A stretch of 6,008 nucleotides of DNA. Origin: an uncultured Lactobacillus sp. GTDB taxonomy: Bacteria > Bacillota > Bacilli > Lactobacillales > Lactobacillaceae. Location: positions 1 to 6,008 of the forward strand of contig CAMJXI010000072.1 of NCBI GenBank assembly GCA_946409675.1. Reading direction: 5' to 3'. The notes beneath the pieces were generated by a model. The model was not told where the DNA came from. It saw only the letters and a program-made list of their open reading frames with translations, and did no database searches. The position numbers and the translations under genes were made by a program. Positions 1 through 4,574 of the stretch are shown one piece after another (positions within the stretch are counted from its first letter, which is position 1; each line of letters opens with the position of its first letter).

Positions 1-46
1 ACCACCGAGATCTACACTCTTTCCCTACACGACGCTCTTCCGATCT
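1..46 (+). other. Illumina TruSeq adapter contamination (not genomic)
   Basis: These bases match, from memory and without a mismatch that I can see, the 3' part of the Illumina TruSeq universal/P5 adapter, from ACCACCGAGATCTACAC through to the terminal GCTCTTCCGATCT. The match ends exactly at the adapter's ligation T (base 46), and the reading frame of a conserved ABC ATPase begins right after it. The stretch is therefore untrimmed library adapter at a contig end. It has no stop codon in the frame of the following gene, so automatic gene calling may wrongly include it. Confidence 0.97.
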
Positions 47-537
47 ATTTCGGGATGGTTTTCCAAAACTTTAACCTGTTTCCTCATTTAACTGTGTTGC
101 AAAACATTACTGAGGGTCCAGTGCACGTCCAGAAGGTTAGTGCAGACACTGCTTTGACGCAAGCAAAAGACTTACTCAACCTGGTTGGCTTGAGTGAAAA
201 AGGGGATGCATTCCCAGCTCAACTTTCCGGTGGACAGCAACAACGTGTGGCTATCGCCCGCGCCCTTGCAATGAAACCCCACTTTATTCTTTTCGATGAA
301 CCCACTAGTGCACTCGATCCAGAACTTGAAGGCGAAGTTCTCAAAGTGATGGCCGACCTTGCCGCACAAAAAAGTTCACAAATAATCGTAACGCACAACT
401 TGAATTTTGCCCGCGAAGTAGCCGACCGAATGATTTTCTTTGAGAATGGGAAAATCGGTTTTGACGGCACTCCCGAAGCGTTCTTCACAAACGACTCAGA
501 AAGAATCCAAGCTTTCACCAAAAAAATCCTAAAATAA
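47..537 (+). CDS. ABC transporter ATP-binding protein, amino-acid (GlnQ/HisP-like) type, 5'-truncated
   Basis: This is the nucleotide-binding subunit of an ABC importer. It would hydrolyse ATP on the cytoplasmic face of the membrane to power uptake, probably of a polar amino acid. Counting from the internal Met at base 55, I see the Q-loop (MVFQNFNLFPHLTV, 1-14), the signature LSGGQ (57-61) followed by QQRVAIARAL, Walker B with its catalytic Glu (FILFDE, 77-82), the D-loop SALD (85-88) and the switch His in IIVTHN (His114), then FAREVADR, which is typical of the polar amino-acid family. Walker A and roughly 80-90 N-terminal residues are missing because the contig starts here; Phe-Gly at 49-54 are the first complete genuine codons. 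Met55 is internal, not a start. No permease or binding-protein gene follows, so this is probably the last gene of its operon. The family is secure; the substrate is inferred. Confidence 0.93.
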
Positions 538-593
538 TTTCCCAAGATTGTGATTTTCTGATAACATGGAAAAGTACATTGTGTCATTTTTTT

Positions 594-601
594 GGCATAA
601 C
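594..601 (+). promoter_or_regulatory. Possible extended -10 promoter element for the aquaglyceroporin gene
   Basis: TG at 594-595 is not in the exact TGn position, but the stretch TTGGCATAAC (592-601) resembles an extended -10 element with hexamer CATAAC (596-601). No good -35 is seen 16-18 bases upstream. It overlaps a weak dyad, TTGTGTCA (579-586) and TGGCATAA (593-600), which pairs with G-U wobbles. The 84-base gap has no clear terminator for the ATPase gene, so readthrough is equally possible. Low confidence. Confidence 0.2.
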
Positions 602-611
602 GAAATTTTTT

Positions 612-619
612 GGGGGTAA
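612..619 (+). promoter_or_regulatory. Ribosome binding site that fixes the aquaglyceroporin start
   Basis: The purine-rich GGGGGTAA lies about five bases upstream of the ATG at 622. This spacing supports ATG 622 over the in-frame TTG at 610, which would place the Shine-Dalgarno sequence inside the coding region. Confidence 0.6.
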
Positions 620-621
620 GT

Positions 622-1359
622 ATGGAATATTCATTAACTGTGCAAGTGATTGCAGAATTTATTGGGACCGCGTTCATGGTTTTACTCGGGAATGGCTCGG
701 TTGCTAACGTTGAATTAAAAGGAACGAAGGGTCATCACGGCTCATGGCTAATCATCGCGATTGGTTACGGAATGGGTGTCATGATTCCGGCTTTGATGAT
801 TGGCTCTGTTTCAGGTAACTACATTAACCCAGCTTTTGCTATCGGGATGGCATCAGTTGGTTCAATTGCTTGGAGTAAAGCCGGCTTGTTCATCGTTGCG
901 GAATTTTTGGGTGCAATGGTCGGACAGCTCGTCGTAGTCGCAATGCATAAACCTTATTATGATCAAACGACTAATCCAACTGCTATCTTAGGAACTTTTT
1001 CTACTATTGAAAATACTGGTAGCAAATTGAACGGCTTCATCAGCGAATTCTTTGGTAGTTTTGTGTTGTTCTTCGGCGCTTTAGCTTTGACTCACAATAC
1101 TTTCAACGGCAAAGCTGACCTCGAAGTTGCTCATATTGGACTCGGTTTTCTGGTAATGGCACTTGTTGCTTCAATGGGTGGACCTACTGGACCTGCCTTA
1201 AATCCAGCTCGTGATTTGGGACCAAGAATCTTGCACGCCATCTTACCTTTGAAAAATAAAGGTGACTCACAATGGGGCTATTCATGGGTTCCGGTTGTTG
1301 CACCAACGCTTGCTGCAATCGCTGCTGCGTTTGCTTTTAAAGCATTATTCGGATTATAA
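622..1359 (+). CDS. glpF: MIP-family aquaglyceroporin (glycerol uptake facilitator-like)
   Basis: This 245-residue membrane channel should allow passive flow of glycerol and other small uncharged solutes. Related lactic-acid-bacteria proteins have been linked to glycerol, dihydroxyacetone, water and lactic acid. The internal MIP duplication is visible: AEFIGT near residue 11 and SEFFGS near 141 start the two halves, with NPA boxes at 69-71 (GNYINPAF) and 194-196 (GPALNPARDLGPR). Asp198 directly after the filter Arg197 is the usual sign of a glycerol channel rather than a water-only aquaporin. By my alignment Tyr49 takes the place of E. coli GlpF Trp48, and Pro191 that of Phe200. Hydrophobic segments fit six membrane spans and two half-helices. 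The start is ATG 622, chosen for its ribosome site. No glpK or glpD is adjacent, so the physiological substrate is open. The gene has its own terminator. Confidence 0.9.
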   Translation: MEYSLTVQVIAEFIGTAFMVLLGNGSVANVELKGTKGHHGSWLIIAIGYGMGVMIPALMIGSVSGNYINPAFAIGMASVGSIAWSKAGLFIVAEFLGAMVGQLVVVAMHKPYYDQTTNPTAILGTFSTIENTGSKLNGFISEFFGSFVLFFGALALTHNTFNGKADLEVAHIGLGFLVMALVASMGGPTGPALNPARDLGPRILHAILPLKNKGDSQWGYSWVPVVAPTLAAIAAAFAFKALFGL

Positions 1360-1365
1360 AATCGT

Positions 1366-1391
1366 AAAAGTCAGCTTAGCTGGCTTTTTTA
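1366..1391 (+). terminator. Intrinsic terminator after the aquaglyceroporin gene
   Basis: Stem AGTCAGC (1369-1375) pairs with GCTGGCT (1379-1385) around a TTA loop, with one G-U pair. An upstream A run extends the stem by pairing with the following T run (1385-1390). It lies seven bases after the stop codon and is a standard rho-independent terminator. Confidence 0.85.
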
Positions 1392-1425
1392 TTTACTTAA
1401 ATGACAAAAATGTTAGTTCAAATTT

Positions 1426-1454
1426 TTGTGTAAAATCGCTATAGTTAGTATGAT
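1426..1454 (+). promoter_or_regulatory. Sigma-A-type promoter for the VTT-GNAT unit
   Basis: TTGTGT (1426-1431) and TATGAT (1449-1454) are separated by 17 bases, and transcription would start near 1461, about 20 bases before the ATG. GATAAT at 1452-1457 is a second -10 reading but has a poorer 20-base spacing. The promoter follows the previous gene's terminator, as expected for a new transcription unit. Confidence 0.7.
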
Positions 1455-1480
1455 AATAACAAAGGAACAGGGGGAAGAAG

Positions 1481-2080
1481 ATGTCTGTAAAGTGGTCGCA
1501 TCGACTAATTAATATCTTAACGATTATCTCGATGATCATTTTGACCGGGTTAATTATTTACTGGTGGAAATTAGGGATTTTTCAATCACAAGCAAAAATG
1601 CACGATTACCTTGCTAACAAGCAAATCTTGGGGCCGGTGATTTTTGTATTTATTCAGATTGTCCAAGTCGTAATTCCGATTATTCCCGGTGGGATTAGTC
1701 TGCTCGGGGGTGTTTTGTTCTTCGGACCCGTCTGGGGTTTTGTTTATAACTATGTCGGTATTTGCCTTGGATCGTTTGCTAACTTCTTTTTGGCAAGATA
1801 TTATGGTAAACCATTTATCCTTCATATTGTTAAGGAAGATACGTATAATAAATACATTGAGAAGACGAAGGATCAAAACAAGTTTGATATCTTCTTCGCA
1901 TTTTGTATTATTGCACCGGTTGCGCCGGATGATGTGCTCTGTTACATTGCCGGGTTGACCAAAATGACTGCTTGGCGTTATTTCTGGATTATTATCCTAA
2001 TGAAGCCTTGGACAATTTTGGCATACAGTATGGGGATGCAATTAGGCGTTCAATGGGTAATGAAATTGATTGGAAAATAA
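1481..2080 (+). CDS. VTT-domain membrane protein, TVP38/TMEM64 family (DedA superfamily-related)
   Basis: This is a 199-residue integral membrane protein. Members of the wider VTT/DedA superfamily have been implicated in phospholipid movement and membrane homeostasis, but the exact role of this protein is unknown. A hydrophobic N-terminal anchor covers residues 9-28. The conserved core follows: QIVQVVIPIIPGG (59-71), a glycine-rich span, then NFFLARYYGK (101-110). Next come the polar re-entrant-type motif IIAPVAPDDVLCYIAGLTKM (143-162) and a last span around 167-187. The paired prolines and Asp150-Asp151 in that motif are typical of the TVP38/TMEM64 branch. A purine-rich site (AGGGGGAAG, 1469-1477) precedes the ATG by a few bases. 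The stop codon almost abuts the next gene, so the two are probably co-transcribed. Family call is firm, function inferred. Confidence 0.88.
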   Translation: MSVKWSHRLINILTIISMIILTGLIIYWWKLGIFQSQAKMHDYLANKQILGPVIFVFIQIVQVVIPIIPGGISLLGGVLFFGPVWGFVYNYVGICLGSFANFFLARYYGKPFILHIVKEDTYNKYIEKTKDQNKFDIFFAFCIIAPVAPDDVLCYIAGLTKMTAWRYFWIIILMKPWTILAYSMGMQLGVQWVMKLIGK

Positions 2081-2082
2081 CT

Positions 2083-2631
2083 TTGACTGAATTTTTAGAA
2101 ACTAAACGGCTGCGTTTTCGCAGCTTTGAAGAGCGTGATTTAGATAAGGTATATGAATGGGGAACGAACCAGCTGTATAATCAAACAGCTGGTTTTGTTG
2201 TTCTTTCGAGTATCGACCAGGCCAAACAGGTGATTGAGAAATATAAACAACGCCCCCAGACCTTTGCTTTAGAACTTAAGGAGACTGGTACTCTAGTTGG
2301 GATGATCGAGCTCAACGAGCGGGGACTAGACGAACAATCTGGCCTACTTGCAACTAAAGAATTTGGTGTTTTGGTTGATCAGAAATTCTGGCGGCAAGGG
2401 TTGATGAACGAGGCACTAGCTGTCTTTATTCCGTATGTCTTTGAGACGCTCAATCAGCGCGAATTATGGGCGGGTGTCTTTCCCTCAAACACCAAATCCA
2501 AGCAAATGCTCGAGAAATTTGGCTTCGAATTCAAATATACTGCGGATTATTCTGCGATGGGTCTTCCCAAAAGCTACAATGAAGATTATTATTTACTAAG
2601 TAGAATTAATTATTTTGAAATTTTCTCATAA
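2083..2631 (+). CDS. GNAT-family N-acetyltransferase (RimJ/RimL-like)
   Basis: This 182-residue protein is predicted to transfer an acetyl group from acetyl-CoA to an amine; the acceptor cannot be read from sequence. It opens with LETKRLRFRSFEERDLDKVYEW (residues 5-26), the typical first strand and helix of the RimJ/RimL class. The acetyl-CoA motif A is EFGVLVDQKFWRQGLMNEAL (93-112), where Met108 sits where Gly or Ala is usual. Motif B-like VFPSNTKSKQMLEKFGFEF follows (132-150). I prefer TTG 2083 as the start. It lies two bases after the VTT stop, has GGAAAA (2072-2077) at good spacing, and gives the normal family N-terminus. In-frame ATG 2053 would add ten residues and overlap the VTT gene. 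The frame is open back to 1972, but that part encodes VTT sequence in another frame. No terminator follows the stop. Confidence 0.85.
   Translation: MTEFLETKRLRFRSFEERDLDKVYEWGTNQLYNQTAGFVVLSSIDQAKQVIEKYKQRPQTFALELKETGTLVGMIELNERGLDEQSGLLATKEFGVLVDQKFWRQGLMNEALAVFIPYVFETLNQRELWAGVFPSNTKSKQMLEKFGFEFKYTADYSAMGLPKSYNEDYYLLSRINYFEIFS
2109..2124 (+). repeat. Hairpin inside the start of the GNAT gene
   Basis: GCTGCG (2109-2114), loop TTTT, CGCAGC (2119-2124) is a perfect six-pair inverted repeat with a UUUU loop, within codons 9-14 of the GNAT gene. It is followed by only three Ts, so it is a poor terminator, but it could influence translation or RNA stability. Confidence 0.6.
2167..2194 (+). repeat. 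Ten-pair perfect inverted repeat inside the GNAT gene, followed by a T-rich stretch
   Basis: AACCAGCTGT (2167-2176) and ACAGCTGGTT (2185-2194) are exact reverse complements around the eight-base loop ATAATCAA. The following bases, from 2193, are T-rich (TTTTGTTGTTCTTT). In RNA this looks like an intrinsic terminator with a broken U tract, placed about 110 bases into the GNAT coding region. Whether it terminates transcription is inference. Confidence 0.65.
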
Positions 2632-2639
2632 AATAAATA

Positions 2640-2667
2640 TTGAAATGTAACCGTTATCGGTTATAAT
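2640..2667 (+). promoter_or_regulatory. Promoter of the Mga-like regulator with a palindromic operator in its spacer
   Basis: TTGAAA (2640-2645) and a consensus TATAAT (2662-2667) are separated by 16 bases; transcription would start near 2674, leaving a leader of about 65 bases. The perfect inverted repeat TAACCG-TTAT-CGGTTA (2648-2663) fills the spacer and overlaps the first two bases of the -10. A protein bound there would block RNA polymerase or remodel the promoter. No T run follows, so I read this as an operator rather than a terminator for the GNAT gene. Confidence 0.7.
2648..2663. repeat. Inverted repeat TAACCG-N4-CGGTTA (candidate operator)
   Basis: Two six-base arms are perfectly complementary around TTAT. 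The 9-mer AACCGTTAT from the left arm and loop (2649-2657) recurs exactly at 2733-2741, covering the end of the ribosome site and the first two bases of the regulator's start codon. The two copies are 84 bases apart, close to eight helical turns. The binding protein is unknown; the adjacent regulator is the natural candidate. Confidence 0.6.
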
Positions 2668-2739
2668 TAGGTGAGTTATTTAAAACGAAATGAGATATTT
2701 GTTGTGGAATTTTCATTTTAGTAGAATAGAGGAACCGTT

Positions 2740-4332
2740 ATGAGCCTTGCCGCAGATATATTTTTGACTGCCGCCGAGAATGACCGTTTAAATGTTTTTC
2801 ATCTTGTGAAATCTTTTCTTGAACAAACTTATATTTTGGCAAGAAACGATCGGGAAGTGAACGATCAGCTTCCACGTGACTATACAACTGTCAACTTGCG
2901 CGAAATTGCTAAATCGATGGACAAAACCTATGGGTCTGTCTATAATTCGTATCTTCAAATTTTTGAAGACTTTAAAAAGATTACGGGTAAAGAAGAGCTA
3001 ACTTCAAATGATGTCTTTAATCATAAGAGTGACCTCTATCGTTTCTATTTAATGACGAACTCGTATAGCTACAAATTCATTAAAATCAGTTTGCGTGACG
3101 AACACGTGACTTTAAATGAGTTCTTGGAAGAGAACAAAATCAGTAAAGCTACAGCCATGCGCCACTTTAAATCTTTACGTTTACATCTTAAAAAGTATGG
3201 TATCCGGATGGTTTATGATGAAATTGGTTTCGTTGGGGACGAGCAATTGATTCGTTTGGCAACCACTACTTTGATTTGGAATGGGACAAACGGAATTGTT
3301 TGGCCATTCGTGATGATTGATCACGATACGATTGATGAACTCTATCAACAAATCAAGCGTGATTTTGGTATCGGCGAGATCAACCAAGCAACGAGTGAAC
3401 TTTTCCGTTACTACATTGCTGTTTCAATCGAACGGATTTTGGGCAACCACATCGTTGATGATAATGAAACGTTGAAATTATTGCGCTTCCCATTCCCATC
3501 GACCATCAAACAATTCTTGGAAAATCACAACGAGGGTGTCTTAAAAGACCACCCAGATCTTGTGGAATTGACTGAATCTGCTTCCCTTTATTTGACGATG
3601 AATATTTTGCCGTTCAAATACGAGAGCATTCAACCAATCGACTTCTTATTGAAATCAATCAAGCACTACAACAATTCGATTTATCGTTTTGTGGAGGACT
3701 TTATCGACATCTTGCCGAATGAAGTGGTCGACAAAATTGGCCTCTCAATTATCGAGAAGAAGACGTTACGTTTGAACCTCGCGCAAACAATGGTCGGTGT
3801 GCTCGCTACGAAGAGTCGCTACCCAGTGATTTTGGACGATTTTTTGGGCGACGAAGGCTTCTTCCTACAAGATGAAGACCCAGCTACCAAAAAAAAGGTG
3901 GAATCTTCTCTTGAGCACTTGATTTACAGTCATCCGGAGACTGAATTCAAGAAGTATATCGATATCATCAGCTATGCGTTCTACCAGATTATTCGCCGCT
4001 TGAACACCTTCTTGAAGGTGAACACCAAGGTGAATATCGCCTTGAATATCCCAGTTAATACCAGTTCTTATACTGATATTTACAATTTCATTAGCGGAAT
4101 GCGCATCGTCAACATCCAAAATTACACTGATAGTGGTCCGGATACGGATATGCTGATCAGTTCAGTGAAGACACCGGATGACTTCGACGAGAAGTTCCCT
4201 AAGGCAATTGTGGTGAAATTTGGCGAGAAATACAGTGCTGCCGAATATGGCATGCTAACTGTTTTGCTGATGCGTATTTGGTCGCAAAAGATTCAACAAC
4301 AGAAAAAAGACGCTTTAACTTCAACTAATTAG
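2740..4332 (+). CDS. Mga/AtxA-like transcriptional regulator (HTH, PRD-like and EIIB-like domains)
   Basis: This 530-residue cytoplasmic protein has the layout of the PRD-containing regulators Mga and AtxA of Gram-positive bacteria. In that family PTS-linked phosphorylation tunes activity to sugar supply. A first helix-turn-helix lies around 51-80 (NLREIAKSMDKTYGSVYNSY). The second, Mga-type one, lies around 110-165 (VTLNEFLEENKISKATAMRH, then GIRMVYDEIGFVGDEQLIRL). Residues about 190-420 are helical and PRD-like. Residues 430-515 (VNIALNIPVNTSSYTDIYNF onward) resemble an EIIB-like domain, with no obvious phospho-accepting Cys at its start. The length fits the family (about 500). ATG 2740 follows GAGGAA (2729-2734) at good spacing. 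The gene has its own promoter with a palindrome, and no PTS or sugar operon is next to it in this window, so its targets are unknown. A run of eight As lies at codons 384-386. Family moderately secure; role as regulator inferred. Confidence 0.82.
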   Translation: MSLAADIFLTAAENDRLNVFHLVKSFLEQTYILARNDREVNDQLPRDYTTVNLREIAKSMDKTYGSVYNSYLQIFEDFKKITGKEELTSNDVFNHKSDLYRFYLMTNSYSYKFIKISLRDEHVTLNEFLEENKISKATAMRHFKSLRLHLKKYGIRMVYDEIGFVGDEQLIRLATTTLIWNGTNGIVWPFVMIDHDTIDELYQQIKRDFGIGEINQATSELFRYYIAVSIERILGNHIVDDNETLKLLRFPFPSTIKQFLENHNEGVLKDHPDLVELTESASLYLTMNILPFKYESIQPIDFLLKSIKHYNNSIYRFVEDFIDILPNEVVDKIGLSIIEKKTLRLNLAQTMVGVLATKSRYPVILDDFLGDEGFFLQDEDPATKKKVESSLEHLIYSHPETEFKKYIDIISYAFYQIIRRLNTFLKVNTKVNIALNIPVNTSSYTDIYNFISGMRIVNIQNYTDSGPDTDMLISSVKTPDDFDEKFPKAIVVKFGEKYSAAEYGMLTVLLMRIWSQKIQQQKKDALTSTN

Positions 4333-4342
4333 ATGTTAGAAT
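4314..4342 (+). promoter_or_regulatory. Putative promoter of the T-box/serS transcript
   Basis: TTTAAC (4314-4319) and TAGAAT (4337-4342) are 17 bases apart and overlap the last codons and stop of the Mga-like gene. Transcription would start near 4349, just where the lower pairing of T-box Stem I begins. The -35 is weak, so confidence is moderate. Confidence 0.5.
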
Positions 4343-4348
4343 AGCTTA

Positions 4349-4552
4349 AACACGAAATCCAAGACAACTTCAGAGAGCTCATGGTTGGTGAAAATGAGTG
4401 GATGTCGCTCCAGATTTTATATGTGGGCAGGTAATACTGCACGGTACTAGCCGTTATCTATTATTCGAGTGTGGCACTTTTTGTGCTGAACTAGGGTGGT
4501 ACCGCGAATTTGACCGATTCGTCCCTTTTATATTGGGATGGTCGGTTTTTTT
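4349..4552 (+). ncRNA. Serine T-box riboswitch leader of serS
   Basis: This leader senses uncharged serine tRNA and permits serS transcription when charging is low. The T-box sequence AGGGTGGTACCGCG (4493-4506) is canonical. Stem I shows an AGAGAG bulge (4372-4377), then CTCAT (4378-4382) pairing ATGAG (4394-4398) around the loop GGTTGGTGAAA. Lower pairings are GACA (4363-4366) with TGTC (4403-4406) and CACGAAAT (4351-4358) with ATTTT and GTG (4414-4426). The right-hand internal loop GCTCCAG (4407-4413) holds a single serine codon, UCC (4409-4411), the likely specifier for a GGA-anticodon tRNA. A small Stem III (GCAC 4474-4477 with GTGC 4483-4486) precedes the T-box. CCCT at 4523-4526 can pair with T-box AGGG (4493-4496) to form the antiterminator, competing with the terminator. 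Confidence 0.95.
4513..4552 (+). terminator. T-box-controlled intrinsic terminator before serS
   Basis: ACCGA (4513-4517) pairs with TCGGT (4542-4546), and TCCC (4522-4525) with GGGA (4535-4538). The middle holds wobble pairs and one bulged base, and a run of seven Ts (4546-4552) follows. The left arm includes the bases needed for the antiterminator, so the two folds exclude each other. Because nothing else terminates the Mga-like gene, this structure may also end transcripts reading through from it. Confidence 0.9.
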
Positions 4553-4564
4553 ATACACTTTTTT

Positions 4565-4570
4565 GGAGGA
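4565..4570 (+). promoter_or_regulatory. Ribosome binding site that fixes the serS start
   Basis: GGAGGA lies five bases before ATG 4575 and is a near-perfect Shine-Dalgarno sequence. It shows that translation starts at 4575 and not at the in-frame GTG at 4398 inside the T-box leader. Confidence 0.9.
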
Positions 4571-4574
4571 AATT

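Noticed and set aside
610..621. TTG 610 as start of the aquaglyceroporin
   Set aside because: It overlaps the GGGGGTAA ribosome site that is well spaced for ATG 622.
219..677. 152-residue minus-strand reading frame across the ATPase and its downstream spacer
   Set aside because: It is antisense to a clearly conserved ABC ATPase and shows no recognisable family or ribosome site.
1262..1444. 60-residue frame spanning the end of the channel gene
   Set aside because: It lies in an alternate frame of the channel and crosses the terminator, with no supporting signals.
1972..2082. Longer GNAT reading from ATG 1972
   Set aside because: The added residues are a frame-shadow of the VTT gene and do not resemble a GNAT N-terminus; starts at 2083 or 2053 fit better.
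2609..2635. AT-rich inverted repeat (TTATTTT / AAAATAA) at the end of the GNAT gene as a terminator
   Set aside because: The stem is only A-T pairs with no following T run, so it is unlikely to terminate.
4451..4458. CCGTTATC, shared with the regulator's palindrome, inside the T-box leader
   Set aside because: It lacks the inverted partner and lies in structured leader RNA; an eight-base match is likely chance.
4398..4574. In-frame N-terminal extension of serS from GTG 4398 (485-residue reading)
   Set aside because: The stretch is T-box leader RNA including the terminator, and a strong ribosome site precedes ATG 4575, where the conserved SerRS N-terminus begins.
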